DNA of 64,000 nt from Macrostomum hystrix. Lineage: Eukaryota > Platyhelminthes > Macrostomidae. A program made the translations under genes and the position numbers. The notes beneath the pieces are model-generated. The model was not told where the DNA came from, made no database searches, and saw only the letters and a list, made by a program, of their open reading frames with translations. This document shows positions 33,401 through 44,809 of the stretch, one piece after another. The stretch is from the NCBI GenBank assembly GCA_950097015.1, contig CATNEN010000032.1:1364001-1428000 (forward strand). The letters run 5' to 3'. How positions within the stretch are numbered: position 1 is the stretch's first letter; each line of letters opens with the position of its first letter.

Positions 33401-36400
33401 AGATGTAATTTGTAATCTAAACTCACTGAGAATAGAACATGCAGCTCAGAACTAACGAGATGAAATACGCTAAAAGTGTTGAATGCATAACCATGCTCAA
33501 TTAATCAAATTATAAAATAACCGAAATTTAACAGCACCGAAAATAAGGCGAATCATTTTTTCTACGGGCAAACCTTGGCATTTAAAAATTTCGGTTTGTT
33601 AAGTTTCAAGTTTGTGAGTTTCGGGACTGCATAGTATTGGGATTGTAAAGTTTCGGGATTGTAAAGTTTCGGGATTGTAAAGTTTCAGGATTGTAAAGTT
33701 TCGGGATTGTAAAGTTTCGGGATTGTTAAGTTTCGGGATTGTAAAGTTTCGGGATTGTAAAGTTTCGGGACTGTAAAGTTTCGGGATTGTAAAGTTTCGG
33801 GATTGTAAAGTTTCGGGACTGTAAAGTTTCGGGATTGTAAAGTTTCGGGACTGTAAAGATTTGGGATTGTACAGTTTCGGGATAAAAATAATAATAATTG
33901 CAGGAGGGCTGCGGGCGATGGCACATAATTTGGTGACACTAGACCCGCAGCCAGCGAGGAGGCCATTCTGCTGACTCCTGAGCACACACGCACACAGATA
34001 CTGTACGCAGGCATACGCTCACACAGGTGTGTACATCTGCTCTGACTTTCTCATCGTCAGGCAGTGTACTGTTCCATGGAGGTTGGCCCTCAAGGGCGTA
34101 AATTGCACGACAAGCCCCAAAGCCTTCTCTCCGCGGCTGCGCCCCAAATAAATGTGGCCTCGCCGTGGAATCGAACTTAGGGACCGTGGTGCGAGAGGCA
34201 AACGCGTTAACCGCTCTGCCACCGACCCCCCTTACAGTTTCGGGATTGAAAAGCGTCATGATTGGGAAGTTTTAGGATTAAAATAATTCGGGATTGTAAC
34301 ATTTCGGAATTGCCAAATTTGGGGATTGTGAAGTTTCGAGATTGCAAAGTTTAAAGTTTTTTTTCAGACTTTCGAAAATTTTGAGCAGGTAAACATGCTC
34401 GACTCAAACAAATGCCTTACCTGGAAGTGGTCCAAATCTTGCAGGAACTTCTGCAGCTCAGAGGATTCCTCCAGGCGTTCACGACGCTCCTCGCGCATCT
34501 CGCTAAGCTCCTTCCACAGTTCCTTGAGCTGATCGCGCGAGGCGCGCAGCTTCTCGGCCTCCTCCGGTCGAACCTTCTCGAGCTTCTCGCACTGGTCGTC
34601 CAGGTGCTGGAGGCGGGCCTCGATGGCGGCCATGTCGGTATTCAGATGTTGCAGACGGCGCTGCAGCTGCATGATACCGCCGAGGTCGTTGCCGAGCTCG
34701 TCAGTGGACTCAACCAGCTGGCACTTCTCCTTGATCCAGTTGGCAGTCTCGCGGCACTCGATGTTGTAAGTGTTGTAGTCGTAGGCGTTGTTGATCCTGT
34801 CGCGCCTATCGTCAACAAGATCGGCGAGCTCGTTCCACTGGGCCTTCAGATCGTCCTGGCGTTCGCGAATCTCTTCGCTGTTCGGATGGTTCACGCTTTG
34901 CAGCTGCATGGGAGAGTAGGGAAAGATGGCGACTGTGCTCAGAACCTATGCTCAAATTAGATCAAAATATTCACATCCTATTGCATTACATATACAAAGA
35001 TTAAAACCCTTGAATTCCCATACACCAAGGGCACAGGACTCACGTGATTTCCAGAGTCATCAATTTCGGCCACCCGTTCGGCGTTAGCCTTCAGCTCCAA
35101 TTCGAAGCCATCGAAGCGATGCTTGACAACTTCGAGTTCTTCAATCTCCTCTGATGGCAGCATGGAGGCCAGCAGGCGCTTCTTCTCCCGAATCCAGGCC
35201 TCCAGTTGGTCGGCGCCGTTAAACAGCTGGTGCATGGCGAGAGCGTCGTCCAGGCGCTGCTTCCTGACCGCGGCCTGTTTCAGCAGCTTCTCGTACTTAT
35301 CATCGATGCTCTCCAGCCGCTGCTTGGTCGTTGCCGACTCGCGGTCGGTCTCGTTGAGAGCGGCGGCCAAGGTGTGGAGGCTGTCAATCTCGGCCTTGTA
35401 GTTGCGAATCTCCTCCTGCAGATCCTCATGCTTGCGCTGCAGCGACTGCACGGACTGCTCATTGTTGCCAGTGTCGTCATTCTCGCACAGACGCTGCATC
35501 TCCGCCAGCCAGGCGTCAGTCTCGTCACAGTCGGCCAGGAACCGGTGGTAGTCCAAGGCCTGGGGTGTCCAAGGTATTCATCTCAGTCACTTCAGCTATC
35601 TGCCTGAATCTCAGTCACTTCATCTATCTGCCTGAATCTCAGTGACTTCAGCTATCTGCCTGAATACCAGTCACTTCAGCTATCTGCCTGAATCCCAGTC
35701 ACTTCAGCTATCTGCCTAAATCTCAGTCACTTCAGCTATCTGCCTAAATCTCAGTCACATCAGCAATCTGCCTGAATCTCAGTCACTTCAGCAATCTGCC
35801 TAAATCTCAGTCACTTCAGCAATCTGCCTGAATCTCAGTCACTTCAGCAATCTGCCTGAATCTCAGTCACTTCAGCAATCTGCCTAAATCTCAGTCACTT
35901 CAGCTATCTGCCTGAATCTCAGTCACTTCAGCTATCTGCCTGAATACCAGTCACTTCAGCTATCTGCCTGAATCCCAGTCACTTCAGCTATCTGCCTAAA
36001 TCTCAGTCACTTCAGCAATCTGCCTGAATCTCAGTCACTTCAGCTATCTGCCTGAATCTCAGTCACTTCAGCTATCTGTCTGAATCTCAGTCACTTCAGC
36101 TATCTGCCTGAATCTCAGTCACTTCAGCTATCTGCCTGAATACCAGTCACTTCAGCTATCTGCCTGAATACCAGTCACTTCAGCTATCTGCCTGAATACC
36201 AGTCACTTCAGCTATCTTCCTGAATACCAGTCACTTCAGCTATCTGCCTGAATACCAGTCACTTCAGCTATCTGCCTGAATACCAGTCACTTCAGCTATC
36301 TTCCTGAATACCAGTCACTTCAGCTATCTGCCTGAATACCAGTCACTTCAGCTATCTGCCTGAATACCAGTCACTTCAGCTATCTGCCTGAATCTCAGTC

Positions 36401-39400
36401 ACTTCAGCTATCTGCCTGAATCCCAGTCACGGTCTGCCTGAATCTCAGTCACTTCAGCTATCTGCCTGAATCCCAGTCACGGTCTGCCTGAATCCCAGTC
36501 ATAGTTTTAGCGATCTGCCTGAATCTCAGACAGTTCAGCGGTCTTAAAAGCTTTATCAACAATTTACACTTGTGAAAGTAGAAATAAAAGCAAGAAAACT
36601 TACTTGGAGCAGACGAGCCTTCCTAGCGGCGGCCCGGTCGACCAGCTGATCCCAGAGGCCGTTCATGTGCTCAATGCGGCTGAGGATGCTGTCGCTGCCC
36701 ATGTTGCTGACAGCAGCCAGCTGTTCTCCCTTCTCAATCTGGTTCTGCAGCAGGCTTCGCCTAGCGGAGATTTCATCCTCTGTGGCGCGATGTTTGCCTA
36801 GCAACAGCTGAGCAGACGGGATGTCGTGGCCCAGATCCGGGCTGGACATGAGCTGGTCCATCTCGCGCACCCACTGCTCGGCCTCCTCCATCTCCCACAT
36901 GAACATCCAGAGGGAGCGGCTCTCGTCCAGCTTGTCCTGCCGCTGGATGGCCCGCAGGCGCAGCTGCTCGTAGGCTTCGCGCAGGATTAGCGAGCGCTCC
37001 TCCACTTCGCCCGGCTCCGTTGGTCGATAGTCGCCGATTTCGTCCGGGAATTCGCCGTCAATGAAAGCCTGGGCGGCGGTGCAGATGGCCTGAACCCGAT
37101 CGCCGAGGACTAGAATGTCGCTCTCTAGCAGGGCGTGCTGCTCAATCAGATCGTCGACGCCCATGAGGTGGCGGCCGTATTCCTCGGACTGCAGGCGCTG
37201 GGTCAGCTCCTCGATCCAGTCCAGCACGTACAGGATCTCCTGGTAGATCTTGTGCACCTGGATAGATTAAAGGATTCGGGGAAAATGTAAATCGTTCATG
37301 GAAGTATATTAGGGAAATTGGATTCCCGTTTCAAGGTCAAGCCGAGGTGGCAGCCAATCAAAGCATAGTGGAGGGGGATTCCGTATAGGTAATTTCTAAA
37401 ATAGAATTCTACGCTTCTAAAATAGCCGCAGCTAATGCGTGGCGAATCTGGAAGTTGCGTACAGCTGTTCAGTCTGTGGACTTTGTGGACACCACACCCA
37501 CCGTCAAGCCTCAATTACCACAGGTGATGCTGGTACACATTTAACAGCTGAATGAACTGAAGCAATGCACAGCTAAGAGTATCACTATAAAGGACACAAA
37601 CTGTACCGGTGGAGTCGGGAATCGAACCTCTAACCAACTAGGCTACAACGCCCGCCAATATGAAATCATGCGCTCACCTGCAGCGTGAGATCCAGGCGCA
37701 TTCGCCTAGCCCTGAGCAGATCCAGCAGCTGTTCCCATAGGCGCAGCACATTGTCCTTGCGGGCCAGGATGCGTTCAGTATCGCGATAGTTCTCGGATTC
37801 CAGCTCGGCAGCCACGCGGACCACGGCATTGACGCGCTCCTCGTAGGCAAAGATGTCGGTCTCGATGGCCTCGTGCTTCTTGGTGGCGGCCTCCACAGCC
37901 GGCAGGTCGTGCCCAAAGTTGTCCTGCGACACCAGGCGCTGGTTCTCGGCTAGCCAGGTCTCGCGCATGCCAGCCTTGCGGTCGAATCTAGCAGCCAGCT
38001 GTTCCAGCTTCTCCTGCCGGATAAGCTCGTCGCGCAGGGCGATCTCCCTGGCGTGCTCGGCCTTTTCAAGCCGCTCCCAGGCCTTGTTGATCTCAGACAC
38101 CATCTTCTCCTCCTTAGGAAAATAGGGCCGCTGATTGTTGGCCCGCATCTTCTGCTGGATGGTGAACAGCTGAATCTCTAGGTTGCCCTTCTCGGTGAAC
38201 TTTGGCGGCTTTTCAACTGTGCGATAGTTGCTGAATGTCTGCAGCTGCGACTGGACACCGGACACGGAGTTGGCCAGGCTCCGGTCATTCAGCAGCTCGA
38301 TGGTCTGCTCAATCCAGTTCAGCAGATCCGAAGTCAGCTTCTCGTACTGGGCAATCAGATCGTCCGATTGCTGAGCCTCGTGCAGCACCTTCTTCAGGCG
38401 CTTGGCCTGCACAGTCTCCTCCTTGACCTTGGAGAAGTAGTGATAGTAGGTCACCACGTAGGTCATCACGGACTTCTCATCCGGATGCTCCACATTCACA
38501 TCTGAAACAATCAAATCGTGTTATGTTTAATAATTCAAGGATGGGGGCCAGGTTGCTGACAAATTGAGTCATTCACAAACTCTGCCCTCACCTTCTGGAT
38601 CAAGCAGCTGGGCCAGGCCCAGTCGATCTTCGGCTACGCTGAAGGCATTCTGCAGATTGGCCACAGGCTGGGCCTTGCTCAGTGTGTTGTAGTCAATCAG
38701 GTCCGGCCTGAATGCAACATCGGAGAGGCAGGATGACTCATTGAAAAATAATAGAACACTACTTATAGTAGTGGAAATTGTTGTCAACTTGACGTGTTTG
38801 AACTACATTGCGGGTTGGCAAGCTTATACATTTCTCGAGCCTAAGGGAGACAACAAATGACGTCAGATGGTAGGATTGATGATAAAAACAATGGAGATAT
38901 GAGACACGGGAGAGATGAGAGACACAGGAGAGATGAGACACGGGAGAGATGAGACACGGGAGAGATGAGACACGGGAGAGATGAGAGACACAGGAGAGAT
39001 GAGACACGGGAGAGATGAGACACGGGAGAGATGAGACACGGGAGAGATGAGATATGGGAGGGTAGGTTTTAGAAGGGCCAGGGGGGGCAGAGATAGCTAA
39101 ATCTTAGTCTGTATGGTTGCTAGCGATGTCTGTGAGTTTTCAACCTGTCAATTAGCGTAGTTGTAAGCCCAGAATGTGGTAATGACTAGCCGCAGTGACA
39201 GCAGTAGTTAGGTGTGCAATTGGAATACAAGTCACGATTGCTTCTAAGCTAATTGAGACAATCATCTAAGGCTATCATTCGAAATGAGATTGGGCTATTG
39301 TTTATTTCAATTGGGGCTAACCGGCTAAAGTAAACAGACAGACGCGGACACACGGTAGACGCGGTGCCGCGTATCAGTTAATGATGAGAAATGAGCAGAG

Positions 39401-40801
39401 GAGAGCCGCAACCAGCCAGCCTGATGCCTCTGCCTCACTCCCCAATGCCCCTAGAGCTAATCCGGAACTGCAGGGCCTGTCGCATCACCTAATCATGATG
39501 GATGCCAGTCAAGGGAACTGACTACAGAGGATCATAGGGTTTTTATGGGGATCTGTGGATCTGGCACCGGCCTAGGAATGAAGGCACTCGTTTTTTACCG
39601 CGATTTGGCATCTGACTTTAATAGAAATCAGTGAGAGAGATTAATCTAGCAGTAATATAAATAACAGCAAAAACTAACTTTTAAATCCCTAGAAATAAAA
39701 TGTGGCTGATCTGAATTGCTGATGTTGATTTTTGTTTCGATGGAACTACTGACGAATTGCGTGCATGTACTACTAAGCATCATGGCCCATCAGCGCACAG
39801 CAGGGACACACACTGCAGCCATATGGCAGCGCAACCAAGATTTACTGCTCTCACGAACAGGAACAGATCTGATTTGATTTCCTCTCTTTGCTTCCTATCC
39901 GCAAGCATTTCGAGCATTCACTGCATACTCGCCATCTAAACAACGGAAGCAGCTTAATCTACTAGACTGTACCAAATATCCTCTTCTCTCTGCTCCCAGA
40001 GCCCCGCCCAGCTGCCCAGTCGCGAATCGAAAAGTCGAGAGACTGCCCTATTATTTATGTTTGAAGGTTCCAACGCTTCTCAGACACGAAGCACGCTTAG
40101 ATAAATAATATCTAAATGGGACAATATGTGGCTACCGCAGTCATAGTTACATGTTATTAACTGCAAACCCAGGCAAGCCTATTTTGGTAAGCGGATAGGC
40201 ACGCAATAACTGCTAAAGTAGGGATGGGCATGGCTGTAGTGGAATCATACAAAATATGGCTGCGACGCAAGGACCATTGATTCCACAGGCATTTCTCCTG
40301 CCTCTTCGCTCTCCCAGCTGTTCCATTCCAGACACAGAGGCAATCTTGCTCCACCCTCTCGCCCACGGAGACCCACCCTATATTCCACTTATTTTTCCAG
40401 CCAATCCACAGAAATAAATTGCAGCAGCAGCAGCAGCGAGCGCAAAGGGTGACTGTGCCAGCCCCGACAAGCCCTGTGTTAATCTCCAGCCATGTACCCT
40501 CCGGGCTTGGTCCGTCTCCGCACACGCAGCCTTTCCGTGCATGGCAAGCGTGACGAAGGAGAGGATTGGGGGGTAGGGAGAGAGGGAGAGAGAGAGAGGA
40601 AAAACAGCGAAGAGGAGAACTGCGACGTTCAGCGGAAGGGAAGAGAAGGGTGAGTGTGCGCGCACCCTCTGAATCATGCTGTTTCCCTTCCTTCGTAGGC
40701 TAGCCGTACAATCTCGATATATTTCTCTCCCTTCCTCTCGTGTGTATATTTCGTTCTTGATAATTATCAGTGAGACGGGCATGGGGAATTAGTTGCTTTG
40801 G

Positions 40802-40842
<41 letters not shown>

Positions 40843-43800
40843 GGGAACTGGACAGATGGGAAGGGGGGAAGACTGTAAGATATTGGTGGGGTGAGGCTGG
40901 TAAAGCTAGGCATCTTGCATCATCTAAAGCAGAGCGGGTATGGAACGCAAAACGCAATCATCATGCTAGCGCCAAGAATAAGGGCGTCTGGCAGGTAGGT
41001 AAGGAGTGGCGTACAGGCTAGGCTATAAGTTGTTGTTTAAAACTAAACTAAGGGTTAGATGCTGTTCTAATACAGACAGGAATAGCGAACAGTTCAAATC
41101 AAGGAGGCAAGGTGATACGCTGTTTCCAGGGTAATGTTTGAGAAAGAGTTGTTTAAAAAAAAGAGAAGACTCGGTTGCTAGTTAGGCCAAATAGACCAAG
41201 GAAATCTGGGCTTCTTAGTATGCGCTTCAACCGGCGAGAGAAAAGTATAGCCGGGGGGTCTCGCGGCGGGGTGTCTGTTCTTCCCTCGGCAGATCTTAGC
41301 TGGCCTACTGCCCGCCGTGTGCTAGCCTTATGCTAGATTCCGATTCCTAGCAAAAGCGGCGGTTCTGGTGGCCAAAAAAGGCCACCAGAACCACAATCTT
41401 GCGCAGCAGTCCCGTCCTTACCATATACTTTCTTCCCCCCACCGAAGGTTGGGCGCGCACGGCCGGCATTGCAACATTACTTATATTATGCCCCATTTTA
41501 TAAATGCATTTTCAGTCGTTCTAGTTTCTAAGTGTGCACTGGCAAGTTTGAACCGGCTTATATTTAAGGAATTCTCTCCTATAGCCGACGCTTCAGTTCG
41601 TCATGAAGTCTCTATTTACACCCGAACTAACTACTGCGATTGAGAATTCCCGAACACACAAACACTGTACACTTGAAACTTCGTAACATAACAGTTAAAA
41701 ACATTGTTTCAAGGGTGAACTGGTTCATTTATTTGTGTTGGCAGTGCCAGTGTAGGGGCTAGCAGCGACCATTAGCTTAGATATAACTATGTAGATAAAA
41801 ACATGACTGAGACAAGGCCGCACAGACACTGTAATGTTTGTTTTAATTGGGCTTGTTTAAATTTGCCAGCTAAATGTACACCTACACACAGGGGGGTGCG
41901 CATTACAATAATAATAATAAGAACAACCAGTTGCTCGGACAGCAGAGAGACCAATAAAAAATAGCCAACAGGGCTAGTTCGAGCCAGGCAAGTCAGTCAT
42001 AAGCCAGCTCTATTAGCTAACTGAAAAGAAATAATATCAACAAACTAGCGCACAGATAAGACTCCAGAGACGTAGTAGAAGCTAGCAAGCAATGCACAAT
42101 CAAGCATGACAGGGAGACTACGCAGATTTTGTCTTTCTCAATAAACTAAGCGCACTAGATACACGCGTGAACTTAGCTTGCAGACTAAAGAGAGAGAGAG
42201 AGAGAGCAATATTATGCTAGCATTTTTAGTTCCAGTCAGTTAGAAGCGGCATTCAATAAACAATCCATTAAGCTACATCCACGATTTAGAAAAGTTTCCA
42301 GCTTGAATATTATTACTAAACTGTGTTTGGGGAGGGGGTTAATATTAGCTAGTCTAATATACTATAACTAATTAATTAACGGCCAATGGACAAATGGTTA
42401 ACAAGAAGCGGAATAAAAACAATTGTAATTGAAATGTCTACTACAGTTACAATTTAACATTGCTTTTTGTGGTGTTGGAAATCGTGACTCATGTTCAATT
42501 TGGCTAACTATAATAACCCCATGATTCCTACTCAGTCACTAGACTTTGTTTGTCACTAGCATGGCATCCAATTAGGAGCAATGACTAGCGAGACGAGTGA
42601 GGGGGAGAGAGAACAATTGAAAGCTCAGAAAGAGAAAGAGAGAAATAGAGAGCAACCCCAACCAGGCGTGCCGAAGAAACACTTTCTCATTCAGCTTGTG
42701 TGAGCGCATTCCTCTACTAGCTTAACCTTAACCTACTTGCTCAGTTCTAACTCGTATGCCTTTGGGCGGTGGCGAATGAACTACAATTCAAATAGCCAGT
42801 GACTGAATGTAAGACAGAGAGAAGTACGCGGACCTTGGCCCGGGACATGAGGTAAGATATTGAAGTCTGACCGCCCAGAGAGAGAGTTGGAGAAAATAAA
42901 TAGACAACATTGAGAATCTAGGCAAGTTTGAGTAACAGTGTCTCGTTTTATGAAAAGCAGAAGTCCAAAGTAATATTGGAAATTAATCCAGGGAACCGGC
43001 AAGGTCAGGACTTGGGTGGGAATTAAGTGGGGAGCGAGGAGAGGTCAGGCCGAAAGGCAGAGGGAGAAAGCTAGATATACAGAGACTAATGCGACAGTTC
43101 CCCAATGTGCGTGCCGAAGACGCAATACGAAATTCAGAGGACAGTTCACTCAAGGCCAAGAATCAGTTGAAAACTGGGAGTGGAAAAAGAATGCCGCTGT
43201 ATTATACGTATTATTGTTGTTACAATTCTGTGCATTCCGTCACTCGCAATACAAAGGGCTGTCTACATCATGGCGATTTGCATTGCAAACTAAATTTCAT
43301 TTGCAACGCATTCAAACAAAAATCTGCAGATTTTTTCTGGATTAAATTGATTTTTTCCTTTCGTCATAAAAAATAATTGCTTCTTTAACCTGTCACAATC
43401 AATAACATTTAACAAAAAGCAATATGCAGCGACTAACACAGGAAATAAATAGAACCAATTAACACCCAAACAGTAAAAAAAGCAGTAGATAGTTGATATA
43501 ATATTAACCTATTACTTTTAAATCCTTTACAATTCCCTGTAAAAAAATCGGCTGCTTCTTCGGCGGGTTTTTTGTGCAAAATAGGAGTGGAATCTACCAA
43601 AATCCCCCCTATCTCGCAAGAGTTAAAGAAACCACCCAGGAAGCAGCCGATGTAACCGTAAATTGTGCGGAAACCGCCGAAGAATCACCCGAACCAGTGG
43701 CCCATGGGACAACCAGAGAATTATTTACTGGCGATTCCTCGGCGGTTTCTGAGCATGGAATCTTCCGAACTAGAGGATTCTTTGGGTGATTCCATTTCGC

Positions 43801-44794
43801 CACCAAGAAGCACTGAGAAAACGCCCAGTTGGGTAGATTCTAAGCATGGAATCATCGGATTGGTATGTTCCCACCGTTTGGCTGTTTCTTTTTCTGGAAA
43901 CACCGCAGATTCCAACTGGAATCACCCAAAGAAACATCCCTATTTTTTAGCGGGTTCAAAGAATAAGTCCTGCAAGTAGATCACTCTCAAATCCACGAGT
44001 AGAACAGTCCAAATCCACTAGAAAGTAACTTAAAAAAATCACTATACTAGAAGGCATAGCATTTTTACTGACCGTACCGAACGTGACGGATCTACCATAT
44101 CATAAAAACACTAAGACACAAAAACAAAGCATTAAAAGTAGCAATCTCACCTGTGCTTGTGAATGAGCGCATTGAAAGCCAGCCCATCGCGCCAGCTCGT
44201 GGTGAAGTTGCGCACATTCACATTGTTATAGCCGGCAGTTTTCATCTGGCACCAGAGCAGCAGGGCGTCCTTAGCCTGCCGTGTCTCAGTCATGGCACCG
44301 TCCGGCCTGTCGACGACAACATCCTGAATCTGGAAACGAAGGATGACAGTCCACAGCAGGCCGAGGGTCAGGCGGCCATTACCGTCCACAATGTCGTGAG
44401 CGCCGAGGTTCTCCATGTGAACGCACTGGTCAGTGAGGAAGCTGAGCGCCTTATCCACGTTCTCCAGACAGTGGATGCGCATCTTGCCCTTAGTGGGACG
44501 AGGCAGCCGTTCGCCAGTGAGGGCCTCCAGCAGTTTCAACAGGGTTTTACCATCGCGCAGATCAATATAGAGATCCTCAATCTTGATGCCATCCTGGCTC
44601 AGGTGAGCATTTAGCCACTTGGTGAAAGTCTTCTTTTGCACATTTTCACGCTCCTCAGCTAGAGCTTTAATGCGCGACCGTTCAAATAGTTTAGAAGTGG
44701 AATTGCCGGACTCGAAGTCATCTTCAGTGTCCGTCAGCTGATTGGGATCCGGCTCCCAGTGGATGCCTTTGAAATTATTCTGCAACTCGACCAT
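26778..44794 (-). CDS. beta-Spec: Beta-spectrin (conventional, non-heavy), complete
   Basis: Thirteen coding exons: 44794..44151, 38707..38592, 38501..37678, 37257..36604, 35559..35044, 34903..34421, 33077..32703, 32225..31233, 30506..30183, 29956..29603, 29233..28442, 27814..27273 and 27168..26778. They total 7008 nt (2335 aa); every junction closes in frame with no internal stop, and the length fits the family (about 2290-2365 aa). Beta-spectrin pairs with alpha-spectrin in the submembrane actin cytoskeleton. CH1 and CH2 actin-binding domains lie at about 50-280 ([51 protein letters not shown]). About 17 spectrin repeats follow, including [13 protein letters not shown] and [13 protein letters not shown] early and [17 protein letters not shown] in the last. 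After a Pro/Ala/Gln-rich linker with about ten CAG-coded Gln comes a PH domain ([26 protein letters not shown]), ending [11 protein letters not shown]. The ATG is 15 nt from a good acceptor (44810), so a 5' UTR intron or spliced leader precedes it. Confidence 0.97.
27875..28376. repeat. 36-bp minisatellite, beta-spectrin intron 11
   Basis: About 14 units containing ggggaccaatcaggaaatcg and ataggctcagactaat. It starts about 60 bp upstream of the exon 12 acceptor. Confidence 0.95.
29330..29535. repeat. Degenerate GAGATGAGACA array, beta-spectrin intron 10
   Basis: About 12 diverged units of the 16-bp family seen at 10.98-12.4 kb (agagatgagacatggaag and similar). Confidence 0.8.
29995..30125. 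repeat. Short TTGGTAG repeat, beta-spectrin intron 9
   Basis: Degenerate units such as gattggtaggttggtagata in a 226-bp intron. Confidence 0.7.
30725..31145. repeat. ~23-bp pyrimidine minisatellite, beta-spectrin intron 8
   Basis: About 18 units of tctacccctctcctaccact plus gtt or ctt. Confidence 0.92.
32425..32615. repeat. ~30-bp minisatellite, beta-spectrin intron 7
   Basis: About six units containing ccctgtctcatctcccctgt. The reverse strand carries GAGATGAGACA, so it may be distantly related to the 16-bp family. Confidence 0.85.
33600..34370. repeat. 16-bp minisatellite, interrupted by a SINE, beta-spectrin intron 6
   Basis: Units of cgggattgtaaagttt: about 18 nearly identical copies at 33600-33883, then degenerate copies at 34247-34370 on the far side of the SINE insertion. 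Confidence 0.92.
33870..34246 (-). mobile_element. tRNA-derived SINE with 14-bp target duplication
   Basis: The minus strand starts with GTCGGTGGCAGAGCGGTTAA (A-box region), then AAGTTCGATTCCACGG (B box). The body carries GGGTCTAGTGTCA near its end and an AT-rich tail (AATTATTATTATT). A perfect 14-bp duplication TACAGTTTCGGGAT flanks it (33870-33883 and 34233-34246), itself part of the 16-bp array. Body 33884-34232, 349 bp. Confidence 0.88.
35575..36520. repeat. 28-bp minisatellite, beta-spectrin intron 4
   Basis: About 33 units containing ctcagtcacttcagctatct and gcctgaat. It begins about 15 bp from the acceptor of exon 5 (35560). Confidence 0.94.
37400..37657 (-). mobile_element. Truncated tRNA-derived SINE, beta-spectrin intron 3
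   Basis: The minus strand begins GTTGTAGCCTAGTTGGTTAG, then GTTCGATTCCCGACTCC. The body shares TTTGTGTCCTTTA, GTGCATTGCTTC and CAGCTGTTAAATG with the element at 51067. The usual spacer between A and B boxes is missing. It fills most of a 420-bp intron, and its head lies about 20 bp from the donor at 37677. Confidence 0.75.
38885..39056. repeat. 16-bp GAGATGAGACACGGGA array, beta-spectrin intron 1
   Basis: About ten units of the same family as 10.98-12.4 kb, including variants with an extra gagacaca. Confidence 0.9.
40804..40840. repeat. (GA)n microsatellite
   Basis: About 17 uninterrupted GA dinucleotides in beta-spectrin intron 1. Confidence 0.97.
41361..41392. other. Perfect 13-bp inverted repeat with A6 loop
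   Basis: GGTTCTGGTGGCC at 41361-41373, six A, then GGCCACCAGAACC at 41380-41392. Confidence 0.9.
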
Positions 44795-44809
44795 GACGGC
44801 TTTAAACCT

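Larger units (their letters stand above)
39057..44150. other. Beta-spectrin intron 1, unique part
   Basis: About 5.1 kb of intron between CH-domain exons. It contains a (GA)n tract, a perfect hairpin at 41361-41392, and an inverted-repeat block at 43560-43985. Short frames here have no protein features. An alternative promoter cannot be excluded near 40.5-41.3 kb, where GC content rises. Confidence 0.45.
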
